From the NCBI GenBank assembly GCA_022824805.1, contig JAJDZE010000075.1:1-42389 (forward strand): a stretch of DNA of 42,389 nt, given 5' to 3'. A model generated the notes under the pieces. That model made no database searches. It saw only the letters and a program-made list of their open reading frames with translations, and was not told the origin of the DNA. Numbering within the stretch: the first letter of the stretch is position 1; each line of letters opens with the position of its first letter. Below, piece by piece: positions 33,010-41,333 of this stretch. The translations under genes and the position numbers were made by a program. Source of the stretch: Acidimicrobiia bacterium. GTDB taxonomy: Bacteria; Actinomycetota; Acidimicrobiia; Acidimicrobiales; Poriferisodalaceae.

Positions 33010-33463
33010 CCGGGACCGAAGCGGCGGGAGGAGAGTCGGTCGGCGAGCGGTGCCAGTTCCTCGGCGGGCTCGTCGCCTGGTTCGTCGGGAGCTTCTTCGG
33101 CGGGCGACAGGAGCAGTTGCGAACGACCCACGGCTTCAGATAGAACGACTCCCCATGTCCGCCACGAGCGGCCAGCCTTCGCAGCCGTCAGGACCTGCGA
33201 CGGTGAGTGCGCCGCTCCATAGCGGCCGTAGCCCGAGATTTGATACCGAAGCCATCGACGCCACCTGATCAGCCCAGGCGCCTGCCGCGTTCACGACCGA
33301 ACGCACGCTCACGGTCTCAGGCCCGCGCAGTCTTCACACGCCGTCGCGATGGTCTATCGCCTCGATGCCAAAGCTCCGGCGAATCTGCAATCCGCCTGCG
33401 CGGGCACGGGCCAAGAACTGCTCGAACAGCAGCTCGCTGTCGATGTCGTACGCACCAGGCATT
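33010..33463 (-). pseudogene. FAD-dependent (D-amino-acid-oxidase-like) oxidoreductase remnant
   Basis: Translating the minus strand in three frames gives consecutive pieces of one protein. First comes PGAYDIDSELLFEQFLARARAGG..IRRSFGIEAI. Then VVNAAGAWADQVAS..LRPLW..ALTVAGPDGCEGWPLVADM. Last come SFYLKPW and GRSQLLLSPAEEAPDEPGDEPAEEL. NAAGAWADQ and the YLKP...LLSPA.E.P order are typical of DAO-family flavoenzymes (GlpD/DadA fold). Stops and at least two frameshifts separate the pieces, and both ends are missing. It is clearly a decayed gene. Confidence 0.75.
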
Positions 33464-33490
33464 CACAGTGCTGCTTCGGTCGACGACGGC

Positions 33491-33532
33491 GGGACCGTCA
33501 AATATGACAGTCCCACGTCCCAGGGTGAATCA
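33491..33532. repeat. hairpin repeat, copy 2
   Basis: GGGACCGTC (33491-33499) and GACAGTCCC (33506-33514) form a hairpin with one mismatch, followed by CCAGGGTGAATCA. It matches 1961-2001 nearly base for base, apart from a short insertion. It directly precedes the IS110 transposase remnant. Confidence 0.78.
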
Positions 33533-33947
33533 GATCGACGCGGCGAGCCGGGTGCTTGGGACGGCGTCGTTCCCGGCGACGGGTGCCGGCTGTGGGCAGC
33601 TGTGGAGATGGCTGCGCGGCTTGGGCGATGTGGAACGTGTCGGCGTCGAGCGCGCCAGCAGCTACGGCACCGGCCTGTCGCGCCTTCTCGCCGTTGAGGT
33701 ACTGCGTCGCGCACACCGGGGCCGGCGCGGTCACAACAACGACGCGACTGAAGGCGTGACCGCAGCACGGGCGGTGCTGTCGGGCGAGACGACCGGCTGC
33801 CCGAAGTCCGCGGACGGGCCGATGGAAGCGATCCGGGTGCTGTGCGCTACGCGGCGTTCGAGGGTCAAGGCACGCACCGGCTCGGTCAACCTGCTCAAAG
33901 GGCTGCTGTTGACAGCTGGGGAGCAGGTCGCCGGCCCGCGCAGTTGA
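33528..33947 (+). pseudogene. IS110-family transposase remnant
   Basis: The frame holds IDAASRVLGTASFPATGAGCGQLWRWLRGLGDVERVGVERASSYGTGLSRLL, then RGHNNDATEGVTAARAVLSGETTG.PKSADGPMEAIRVL. Last comes RRSRVKARTGSVNLLKGLLLTA. These are the RuvC-like (DEDD) N-terminal half of IS110 transposases. The N-terminal start with the first Asp is missing, a short internal piece is lost, and the C-terminal serine-containing part is absent. The element is dead. The repeat directly upstream may be its old end. Confidence 0.8.
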
Positions 33948-34071
33948 TCGGGGCTCGGGTCGCAGCGAGGGCCGTCAACCTCTGTAGTTCGAGAGTATCA
34001 TAGAAACCCGCAACCTCAGCAGGTACGATCAAGTAGCACAAGTGGCGAACGTACGGAATTAGGCTCCTTTG

Positions 34072-34404
34072 ATGGCCTTCAACCAAACAGTTTGTGACCC
34101 GAATGGTGAGCGGGCCGCTCTTGACGGACTCCTAGAGCAGATTAAAAAAGAGACGCATCCAATCTGCGCAGGAAAGAAGAAACACGACCCTCATCACGGA
34201 CAATATGGCTCTGTTGACGCCACGTGCCCCTTCTGCCTTGATCACAGAAGCAAATTGCGCGCCAAGTTGGAACACGAGACTATTCCGTGGCTTATCGATC
34301 AGTCGACTGCTCAGCTGATGGCCATTCATTTCGGATGCGATTCAACGATTTTCAAAGAAATGGCACGGGAATTGCCCAGGATGCGTCAGTGTGATGAGCC
34401 TTAG
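34072..34404 (+). CDS. hypothetical Cys/His-containing small protein in AT-rich DNA
   Basis: 110 residues from the ATG at 34072. No family recognised. It has several Cys and His residues (VCDP, PICAG, HDPHHG, ATCPFCLDH, FGCD, RQCDE), of which CPFC could be part of a zinc site, and a basic middle. Base composition is visibly less GC-rich than that of the core genes, suggesting foreign origin. The upstream sequence has no strong ribosome binding site. Its neighbours are an IS110 remnant and a membrane-protein gene on the other strand. Confidence 0.55.
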   Translation: MAFNQTVCDPNGERAALDGLLEQIKKETHPICAGKKKHDPHHGQYGSVDATCPFCLDHRSKLRAKLEHETIPWLIDQSTAQLMAIHFGCDSTIFKEMARELPRMRQCDEP

Positions 34405-34733
34405 TTGCGTCTCGTACATTTGTTCTGAGCGCGTCCCAAGCTGCTGATCTGCCGAAACGCATGCTGTTGGTGAATTGCAAGTAAACCAATATGTGTGATG
34501 CTGCAATTCGAGGTTAGGCCGAATAATGAGACTCACATCGCCAGCGACGAAGCGGTATGCGATGTGGTCGGCTACGAACCCGAATTGAGGTCCCAGGTGC
34601 GGGCTTTCCTGGCCGAAGAGCCGCTCCTGGGGTACCGCAGGAGAACTCGGGACGAGCCCACAAACGCCAGTTCGCCAACCTTGTCATCTGACTGTGTTGC
34701 GTCTGAGTTCGCCGAGCGTCGGACAGACCCTGG
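34405..34733. other. gene-poor spacer with an IS end
   Basis: About 330 bases. A frame of 80 codons (34495-34737) is open, but it resembles nothing known and its last part is encoded by an IS-end sequence, so I do not call it. The only clear feature is the 20-base match to the end of the IS3-like element. Confidence 0.5.
34692..34711. repeat. solo copy of the IS3-like element's left end
   Basis: Twenty bases (CTGTGTTGCGTCTGAGTTCG) are identical to 38028-38047, the left end of the intact IS3-like element. No transposase follows, so this is a solo end or the scar of a deletion. Confidence 0.7.
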
Positions 34734-35861
34734 TTAGGCGATCAATAGTTCCGCCAGAACCGGTGGCAGAATGCCAATAACTGCGGGCAGCACTACCAAT
34801 AGGCCAGCGCGGGCGCCCAAGGTGAGCAGTCGAGATGCTGCTGACTCCTGGACAACTATGGGGCGTAGCATCAACAGGACATCGAGCGGCACGTACGTAA
34901 ATTCTACATCAGACTTGACATCTTCGCACAGCTCCACCAGTCCCTCGCTGGCTAGGCGTTGTTCGACCAATTGGGCGAGTCGGTCAAGTTGCCTATCGCG
35001 TGCTTCCTTGGCCAGGAGTGCCAAGTAACGAGTCGGAATGGTGAACAGCGTCACACTTCCTAGGGCGAGAGAGGCGAGGCCAAAGGCGCACAATAGCCGT
35101 ACAAAACCGCCCGATTCGAGAAACGCAATCCACACAATCGGAGCAAATAGGGCACCGCATGAGAACACAGCTGCCGTCTGCAGCGCAAACTTCGAAAGGC
35201 TCTCGTATCCGTCAATTTGATGGGGCCTCAGAGGGTACCAGGCGGGTTTAGAGTGGATCCGAATTGCCTTGAAGAACATCACCACCTTTACGGCGCCCCA
35301 GATTCCTGCTCCCGTAGCGAAACCGGTCGCCGCCATACACACTGCACCTGTGAGTCGCAACACCGCCGTCAGCTTCGGAAACCCTAGCTGATCGATCATT
35401 AGGTCATTTGCTGCGAAAAACCCGCCAGCGAAGATTACTAGCGATATTATGGAAACAGGCCAATAGTACCGATTGGCTCGCAAGAGTGCGCAGTGCACAG
35501 GCTTAAGGAACCAGCCATCGCGATGTGTTGCTTCGTCCAGTTTTAATAGCAGGTTCCGCAAGCGGCATTCGGCGAACGCCATGAGCAGCGGTGCCACGAG
35601 CATCCAAAGCGAGGCTGCAATTATCGCCGTTCGCAACCGTACGTCAACGTACGATGAGATATCGACGCGGATAAACCAGAACCAGAACAGCATCCATGGA
35701 AATAGACCAATTGCAGCGAGCCGCTCAGGATATCGTTCAGGTCTACGCTTCCCGCACAACGCGCGGACATAGATTGATCCCCGCCATGCGGCCGTGAATC
35801 GACGATCAGGGTCTGAAGCCACAGACGTAACGGCTGCCGGATCGAATAACTCGAAGGCCAC
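34734..35861 (-). CDS. multi-pass membrane protein of unknown function
   Basis: 375 residues with about seven hydrophobic spans (approximate positions 48-65, 78-97, 134-151, 166-198 as two, 226-247, 254-276, 349-373). A charged loop or small cytoplasmic region lies at 285-330 (KEARDRQLDRLAQLVEQRL...). No family recognised. It overlaps the end of the upstream flavoenzyme gene by 56 bases, so the two are translationally coupled and probably work together. GC content is low for this genome. No signal peptide is evident. Confidence 0.75.
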   Translation of the reverse strand: MAFELFDPAAVTSVASDPDRRFTAAWRGSIYVRALCGKRRPERYPERLAAIGLFPWMLFWFWFIRVDISSYVDVRLRTAIIAASLWMLVAPLLMAFAECRLRNLLLKLDEATHRDGWFLKPVHCALLRANRYYWPVSIISLVIFAGGFFAANDLMIDQLGFPKLTAVLRLTGAVCMAATGFATGAGIWGAVKVVMFFKAIRIHSKPAWYPLRPHQIDGYESLSKFALQTAAVFSCGALFAPIVWIAFLESGGFVRLLCAFGLASLALGSVTLFTIPTRYLALLAKEARDRQLDRLAQLVEQRLASEGLVELCEDVKSDVEFTYVPLDVLLMLRPIVVQESAASRLLTLGARAGLLVVLPAVIGILPPVLAELLIA

Positions 35862-37092
35862 TTGCCATTGACAAGTGCCCGTCGCCGAACATCAAATCGA
35901 CGGCGAGTTCCTGCAGTGCAGGGTCAACAGACGCGCCCCCGAGCACGAACCGCGACCAAGCTGAAGAGCGTAGCATACGGTGCGCGACATAATTGCTGAA
36001 TAGGTGCCGGCGAAATTGCCTACGGACTGTCACTACGTATTGGTTAAGTCCGTCCTGAAGCTCGCCATCCCGCTCAAGTAAAGGCCCGACAATTTGCGCC
36101 AGAATGCTGCCTGCACGCATACCGTACACGATGCCTTCACCGCTCAGCGGATTGATCATGGAGGCAGCATCGCCGACTAGGGCTACACGTTCGCCGATGA
36201 GCCGCGACATTCTTCCGCCATGGGGAAGTATGTGCGTTCTCATGTCACCGAGTTTACGTATCGGAATGCCGCGGTCGGCGAGCGCGAAGACGTACTGGTT
36301 GAGCAGCTCTGGCAGCTTCGATCCCTGCTTACGGTAATCCCGTACGACGAGACCGATCCCAACATTTGCAGTGCCATCGCCAAACGGAAAACACCATCCG
36401 TATCCGGGCCGTAAAGTGTCTTCGAAGCTTAGATATATGCGATCAGCATGCTCAAACGGGAGTTCGCAGTAAGCACGTATCGCGATTCCGGTTCGGCTCG
36501 ACGGGTTAGTCTCGACGCCGATTTGCTTTCGAACACGCGAATTCGCGCCGTCGGCTCCTACCAAGAGTCGACAGCGAATAGTTTCGGTATCCGAAGTGTC
36601 AGTTGCCGAAAAGGTCGCCTTTACCTTGTTACCGTCAACTTCGAGCGCGCCAAACCTTCGTTGACTTTGATACTCGACGCCTAGCGACACGGCACGTTGT
36701 CGAAGCCGTTCGTCGAACTCTATTCGTCTCACAGTCAAGCCGTACGGGGCATACTTCTGGCGTGTCGCCAAATCAGTTTGGAAACGAAGGCCGCGGGCAC
36801 CGTGTATTTCTGCTGTGCGAATGCGATGCGCGGAAGGTATTTGCGATTCGGGGACTCCGAGTTTCCGTAGTTGGGCAACTACTCCTGGCCCGAGTCCGTC
36901 GCCGCAGGCCTTGTCGCGCGGAAACTCTGCCTTGTCGATCAACCCGATTCGCAGACCTGGCGCTGCTTGGCTCAGCGAGATGGCGGTAGCGCTCCCGGCT
37001 GGGCCGGCACCGACGATGAGAACATCGAAGAAGTCTGTCGTCTCTGAGGGTCGATTGGTCACGACAGTCGATGTCCTAGCCGGTACGTGCAA
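35806..37092 (-). CDS. geranylgeranyl-reductase-family FAD-dependent oxidoreductase
   Basis: 428 residues. The FAD-binding Rossmann motif is DVLIVGAGPAGSATAISLS (about 24-42), followed by DKACGDGLGPGVV, the family's PxxKxCGDGL signature. LLVGADGANSRVRKQIG and the second FAD motif GERVALVGDAASMINPLSGEGIVYGM complete it. Members reduce isoprenoid chains of lipids or quinones, or hydroxylate aromatics; the substrate here is unknown. Overlap with a membrane-protein gene suggests a membrane lipid or quinone substrate. The start MHVPARTSTV could be later. The composition is less GC-rich than the core. Confidence 0.88.
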   Translation of the reverse strand: MHVPARTSTVVTNRPSETTDFFDVLIVGAGPAGSATAISLSQAAPGLRIGLIDKAEFPRDKACGDGLGPGVVAQLRKLGVPESQIPSAHRIRTAEIHGARGLRFQTDLATRQKYAPYGLTVRRIEFDERLRQRAVSLGVEYQSQRRFGALEVDGNKVKATFSATDTSDTETIRCRLLVGADGANSRVRKQIGVETNPSSRTGIAIRAYCELPFEHADRIYLSFEDTLRPGYGWCFPFGDGTANVGIGLVVRDYRKQGSKLPELLNQYVFALADRGIPIRKLGDMRTHILPHGGRMSRLIGERVALVGDAASMINPLSGEGIVYGMRAGSILAQIVGPLLERDGELQDGLNQYVVTVRRQFRRHLFSNYVAHRMLRSSAWSRFVLGGASVDPALQELAVDLMFGDGHLSMASGLRVIRSGSRYVCGFRP

Positions 37093-37193
37093 TTGGCGGT
37101 CTGGTCTTGTCGTCAGCGTACCGATCTCCGTCTAGATCAGCGGCTCTTCACATCGGAACTTGGACTGGGGTGAGTTGAGGGTCCGCGTGTAGG

Positions 37194-38033
37194 GTGGGGG
37201 CTTCGCCGATTCTTGTGAATCGTTGCAGTCGGCAAGTGTCGAGGGCCCCAGTATTGGGAGTTAGCGAGTTCGTTGGGTGCGAGATGCCTGCGTGGGAGGT
37301 GACCGCCGACTGGGTCCGAGTGCTAAGGGCGCAGACCCCCGATGGGCACGTGGTGTGTTGGGGGTCGTGCGGGGCCAGGGCGCGGTGCAAGGGCCGTCGG
37401 CTGGTGCGGCTGCGCGACGTCCCTGACGCGCAGGGCTGCCCGTGGGAGGTGCGCTGGGACAAGCGCATCTGGTGGTGCCCGCAAGAGTCGTGCGACGCGT
37501 GGAGCTGGACCGAGCAGTGCGAGCTGGCCGCGCCCGGGCCGGTGCTGACCCGCCGGGCACGGCACTGGGCGGCCGATCGGGGCGGCGGGGCGCAGAGCAG
37601 CGTCGCGTCGGCGACTCGCCGGCTGGAGGTGGGCTGGGGCACGGTGTGGTCGTGCGTGCGCGACGCCGCGGTCCGGGCCGCGGCGAACCTGTCGCGGGTC
37701 GAGCCGGCTCGCCGGCTGGGGCTCGACGAGACTGTGATGCGCAAAGCGACCCGGCTGCGCCGCCGCTACGTCTGCCCAGCAGTGGACGCCGCGACCGGCC
37801 AGATCGTCGACGTCTTCGACAGACGCGACGCTGCTGACCTGCGAAAATGGCTCGACAGCCGGCCCGCCCAGTGGCGACGGCAGATCGAGACGATCTGCGC
37901 GGACCCCCACGAGGGCTACCGCAACGCCATCAAAGCCGCCCCCAAGCGAGGCGACCTCGCATCGGGCACGAAAATCGCCGCGGACCCGTTCCACATCGTC
38001 AGGCTGGCGAACCGGGCGCTCGACGATCTGTGT
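37194..38033 (+). pseudogene. ISL3-family transposase, N-terminal part
   Basis: About 280 residues. A cysteine-rich zinc-binding N-terminus (HVVCWGSCGARARCKG, WWCPQESC) is followed by helix-turn-helix-like sequence and the start of the ISL3 DDE domain: RLGLDETVMRK (first Asp), YVCPAVDAATGQIVDVFDRRD and ADPFHIVRLANRALDDL (second Asp). Reading ends when the inserted IS3-like element begins; a stop inside that element closes the frame at 38042. The start may be the ATG at 37284 (MPAWEVTADW). Confidence 0.85.
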
Positions 38034-38116
38034 TGCGTCTGAGTTCGACGCGGAGGTGTGGTGGGTTAATTGTCCAAGTCTGGTTGTGTTCTCTCTGATT
38101 TTTGGAGGAGCAGCAG

Positions 38117-38440
38117 ATGACGACCGGCGAGGGTCGCCGGCGGCCCAGGAGGCTGTCGGCGGAGACGAAATGGGAGATCTATTTGCAGGTCACCAGCGGC
38201 GCTGTCACTCAGGCCGACGCTGCCCGCAAGTGGGGTGTGGACGTGTCCACGGTGATCACGATCCGTCGTACGGTCAAGGACGCCGCGTTGGCCGCGTTGG
38301 CACGCAAGCCCGGTCGGCCCGCCGCGGAGCGGAACTGGGAGCTCGAAGAGGCCCAGGCGGAGATCGGCAGGCTCACCGAGGCGGTGAAGGCGCAGGCGAT
38401 AGAGCTGGCGATCGTGCGGGGAAAATCGGGCTGGGACTGA
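38117..38440 (+). CDS. IS3-like orfA (helix-turn-helix protein)
   Basis: 107 residues from the ATG at 38117, placed 4 to 7 bases after a GGAGGAG ribosome binding site. It holds the HTH_Tnp_1-type region (RRLSAETKWEIYLQVTSGAVTQADAARKWGVDVSTVITIRRTVKD) and a coiled-coil-like end (ELEEAQAEIGRLTEAVKAQAIEL). OrfA of IS3-type elements binds the ends. It ends just after a G GGA AAA slippery heptamer at 38419-38425. Confidence 0.88.
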   Translation: MTTGEGRRRPRRLSAETKWEIYLQVTSGAVTQADAARKWGVDVSTVITIRRTVKDAALAALARKPGRPAAERNWELEEAQAEIGRLTEAVKAQAIELAIVRGKSGWD

Positions 38441-39498
38441 GCGGACCGGTCCCGGCGAGAGTCCCCGCCGAGGTCAAAGAACTGGTCCTGGGGACCGTCG
38501 ACGACGCGGTCGCGGCGGGCCTGTCGCACTCTTGGGCGACTGCGGTGTGGCAGGTGTCCGATGACCGGGTGCATCGCTGGCGGGCCCGCCGACGCGTTCG
38601 GGGCGTCCTCGATGACGCCGCTGCGGGCGGCGGGGCGGTCCACAGTCTGCTGGACGACGAGACCGCGGAGATCCTCGCCGTCGCCGAGGAGCGGGGACCG
38701 GTGGACCAGTCACATCGCAAGCTCGCTCACCGCGGCTCTTACGAGGGCCGAGTGTGGGTGTCCCCTGCGACGTTCCGACGCGTTCTGGCTGCTCACGGGC
38801 TTGTGCTGCCCTGCCGGCCGCCGACGCCGCGCACACCGCGCACGCCGTGGCCCGACTGGCTGGTGTGGGAACCCAACAAGATCTGGATCTGGGACGTCAC
38901 CCACTTCGGACGCGCCAAGCGCTGCGTGTTCGCGATCGTCGACCTGGTCTCCCGCTACTGGATCGCCACCCTGGCGTCCACCGAGGAAACCTCCACCCAA
39001 GTACGCGTGATCTTCGACCACGCGCTCGCCGGCCAAGGCCTCGACGTGCTGCTCACCGACGAGCGCCTCGATCTCGACGCCGACGACCCCGACCGCCCGA
39101 TCCTGCTCGCCGTGTCCGACAACGGACCCGCCATGACCAGCCGCGACACGCGCGCCCCGATGGCGATGATGGCCATCGCCCAGCACCACGGCAGGCCCCG
39201 CACCCCCACCGACCAAGCCTGGATCGAGAGCTTCTTCGGGCACATCAAGCACGAATGGCCTCACCTGACCGACCTCGCAGACCCCGAACTGCTCGAAACC
39301 GAGCTTGCACGCGTCCGCAACGACTACAACAAGGTGCGGCTGCACCAAGCCATCGGATACGTCACCCCCGACGACGAGCACCACCACCGAGGCGAAACCA
39401 TCCGCGAGGCTCGCCGGCAGGGCCTGCGACGAGCTCGAACCCGACGGCTCGAACACAACCGCCGGACCAACAACCACCACCCCGAGGACACCCCATGA
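38419..39498 (+). CDS. IS3-like orfB, DDE transposase made by -1 frameshift
   Basis: About 358 residues after the slippery site, in the -1 frame of orfA with no good start of its own, so it is probably made as an OrfAB fusion. The rve core has the full triad: Asp in WIWDVTHFG, Asp in AVSDNGPAM and, exactly 35 residues on, Glu in DQAWIESFFGHIK (DD35E). The C-terminal YNKVRLHQAIGYVTP motif is typical. The frame is intact to the stop, unlike the surrounding element. Confidence 0.9.
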   Translation, partial: GKIGLGLSGPVPARVPAEVKELVLGTVDDAVAAGLSHSWATAVWQVSDDRVHRWRARRRVRGVLDDAAAGGGAVHSLLDDETAEILAVAEERGPVDQSHRKLAHRGSYEGRVWVSPATFRRVLAAHGLVLPCRPPTPRTPRTPWPDWLVWEPNKIWIWDVTHFGRAKRCVFAIVDLVSRYWIATLASTEETSTQVRVIFDHALAGQGLDVLLTDERLDLDADDPDRPILLAVSDNGPAMTSRDTRAPMAMMAIAQHHGRPRTPTDQAWIESFFGHIKHEWPHLTDLADPELLETELARVRNDYNKVRLHQAIGYVTPDDEHHHRGETIREARRQGLRRARTRRLEHNRRTNNHHPEDTP

Positions 39499-39543
39499 AT
39501 TGGCTAATTTCCCAGCCGATCTCCGCGGAAGACTCAGACACAC

Positions 39544-39783
39544 CTCAATGCCCGCAGGCGCACCCAGACCGACACGCTCGGCCACCGAGGCCGCAAGCAC
39601 GACCCGCTGTACCGGATACACAAGCTGCTGCTCGCAGGCGCCGGACGGCTCGACGCTGCGGGCTAGGCACGCATGATCGCCGGACTCGCCGCCGGCGATC
39701 CCCTCGACGAGATCACTGAATGCCGGGTCGCCAAAGAACACGTCCGCGACATCTTCCGCTCCCCAAACCCCGACACAGCCTAG
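39544..39783 (+). pseudogene. ISL3-family transposase, C-terminal part
   Basis: Reading resumes after the inserted element as NARRRTQTDTLGHRGRKHDPLYRIHKLLLAGAGRLDAAG, the standard ISL3 continuation after ADPFHIVRLAN. An in-frame TAG at 39664-39666 interrupts it. The rest (MIAGLAAGDPLDEITECRVAKEHVRDIFRSPNPDTA) continues to the TAG at 39781. So the gene was damaged by at least two events. Confidence 0.85.
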
Positions 39784-39831
39784 TTGGAGGCGGATCGGCT
39801 TGACTGCGAATTGTGCATTAGATGGGTGACA

Positions 39832-39863
39832 AAATAGACAGTAGAAATGTGGCGAAATAGACA
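39832..39863 (+). promoter_or_regulatory. direct repeat upstream of the DUF4143 ATPase gene
   Basis: AAATAGACA occurs at 39832-39840 and 39855-39863, 23 bases apart (about two helical turns), some 42 bases before the ATG. This spacing suits a protein binding site, perhaps for self-regulation. No clear -10/-35 pair is seen. Confidence 0.4.
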
Positions 39864-39904
39864 TTTGCCGACCGGGATTTCGTGTCTCGCTCTAGGCTTC
39901 GTGC

Positions 39905-41233
39905 ATGGAGTACGTCGAGCGGCAGGCGCAGCGGCAGCTTCACGTTGCGCTCGACACGTTCCGGGTCGTTGTGCTGCATGGCGCGCGGCAGTGCGGCAAG
40001 ACCACGCTGGCGCGGGCTGTGGCTGCCGAACGAGGCGGTACCTACGCCACGCTCGATGATCCGGCCGTGCTTGCTGCAGCGCTCGATGATCCGCGGACGT
40101 TTCTGCTGAACCAGTCGCACCCACTGGTGGTCGACGAGGTACAGATCGGCGGCGACTCGCTGGTCCGAGCCGTGAAGATGGCCGTCGATGAGCACGGCGA
40201 GCCAGGGCGCTTTCTGCTGACGGGCTCCACGAATTTTCTCACCGTGCCGACCATCAGCGAATCGCTCGCAGGTCGGACCGCAATCGTGCAGCTCTGGCCG
40301 CTGTCGCAGTCCGAACTGGCTCGGCAGCCGGCACGGGATGATGATGGCGACGGTGCCATCGGCGATCTGAGCGCATCCGGACAAGCTGGCGATGGTGTCT
40401 CCGCTGGCGAGTCTGCCGTGGCGGCATGGTTCCGCGGCGACATCCGGCTCGGCGTGTCAGCCAGTACGACCCTGGACGACTACCTGCATCGCTTGTGCCG
40501 AGGCGGCTATCCCGAGCCGTTCGAACTGCAAGGGCGCCCGCGGCAGCGATGGTTCGACAGCCATGTGACCACTGTGCTGAACCGCGACATCGTCGCGCTC
40601 GGTGCGCTGCGAGCGGCGCCCGCGATGCATCGCTTGATCCGCTTGGCTGCCGCCAGCACAGCCGCTGAGGTGAATCTGGCCGACTGGTCTCGGCGTCTCG
40701 GCATAGACCGCCGCACCGTCGACGGCTACCTCAGCTGGATGCGCACCGTCTTCCTGGTCCATGAGCTGCCGGCTTGGGCCCGCAATCGCACTCTCCGAGC
40801 CATCAAGCGGCCGAAACTGCACATGGTCGATGCGGGTCTCGCCGCGGCACTCCTGCGGCTCGACGTTGCTGCGCTGCGTCAACCGAACGCCACCATGGTC
40901 GGTTCGCTGCTTGAGACCTTTGCGGTCAACGAGATCGCCCAGCAGATCGCCGCGGCCGACGATGCGATCGGCCTGCACCACTTCCGCGACAGCGCCGGTC
41001 GAGAGGTCGACCTCGTGCTCGAGCGCACCGACGGGCAAGTGGTCGCCGTGGAGATCAAGGCGTCCGCATCGCCCGCGCCGTCTCAAGTGGGCAACCTGGC
41101 GTGGCTGCGTGACCTTATGGACCGAACCGAACCGGGATCGTTCGCGGCCGGTGTCCTGCTGCACACCGGCCATCACGCGCTGAAGCTGGGCGACCGCCTG
41201 TACCTGTTGCCGATCGACCGGCTGTGGGCTTGA
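39905..41233 (+). CDS. AAA-type ATPase with DUF4143 domain
   Basis: 442 residues. The N-terminal ATPase has Walker A GARQCGKTT (26-34), Walker B HPLVVDEVQIGG and sensor LLTGSTNFLT, as in the AAA_14 family. The C-terminal DUF4143 domain contains DADWSRRLGIDRRTVDGYLSWMRTVFLVHELPAW-like winged-helix sequence, then FRDSAGREVDLVLER..QVVAVEIKAS, a PD-(D/E)XK-nuclease-like pattern (D...ExK). These proteins are common in bacterial mobile and accessory regions; their role is unknown. An 18-residue insertion of acidic/Gly residues (about 145-170) is unusual but in frame. Confidence 0.88.
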   Translation: MEYVERQAQRQLHVALDTFRVVVLHGARQCGKTTLARAVAAERGGTYATLDDPAVLAAALDDPRTFLLNQSHPLVVDEVQIGGDSLVRAVKMAVDEHGEPGRFLLTGSTNFLTVPTISESLAGRTAIVQLWPLSQSELARQPARDDDGDGAIGDLSASGQAGDGVSAGESAVAAWFRGDIRLGVSASTTLDDYLHRLCRGGYPEPFELQGRPRQRWFDSHVTTVLNRDIVALGALRAAPAMHRLIRLAAASTAAEVNLADWSRRLGIDRRTVDGYLSWMRTVFLVHELPAWARNRTLRAIKRPKLHMVDAGLAAALLRLDVAALRQPNATMVGSLLETFAVNEIAQQIAAADDAIGLHHFRDSAGREVDLVLERTDGQVVAVEIKASASPAPSQVGNLAWLRDLMDRTEPGSFAAGVLLHTGHHALKLGDRLYLLPIDRLWA

Positions 41234-41287
41234 CCCTGCGCCCTCCCACGATCCCGACCGACCGTGGCACGGAGAGTTTCGCGAGAG

Positions 41288-41319
41288 TTTTGATAACCCT
41301 GTAAAAAAGGTTTATCGAA
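41288..41319. promoter_or_regulatory. inverted half-sites upstream of the AlbA_2 gene
   Basis: TTTTGATAACC and GGTTTATCGAAA form an imperfect inverted repeat of the half-site TTTYGATAAACC, separated by an A-rich spacer. It lies 15-46 bases before the ATG, in AT-rich sequence unlike the surroundings. It looks like an operator overlapping a promoter. Confidence 0.5.
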
Positions 41320-41333
41320 ACCATGATGGACTC

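Larger units (their letters stand above)
38034..39542 (+). mobile_element. IS3-like insertion sequence inside the ISL3 transposase
   Basis: About 1.5 kb. The left end TGCGTCTGAGTTCGACGCGGAG and the right end, read inward (TGTGTCTGAGTCTTCCGCGG), match as imperfect terminal inverted repeats. It carries two overlapping frames, orfA and orfB, with orfB one frame behind. I do not see a clean target-site duplication. It appears complete and possibly active. Confidence 0.82.
37142..39783 (+). mobile_element. ISL3-like element, interrupted by another IS
   Basis: The left end GGCTCTTCA at 37142 matches the usual start of ISL3 inverted repeats. The transposase begins at about 37194, is cut at about 38033 by an IS3-like insertion, and resumes at 39544. 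A right inverted repeat is not evident near 39783, so that end may be lost. Confidence 0.7.

Noticed and set aside
34495-34737. 80-codon open frame as a gene
   Set aside because: It resembles no known protein, and its end is encoded by an IS terminal sequence.
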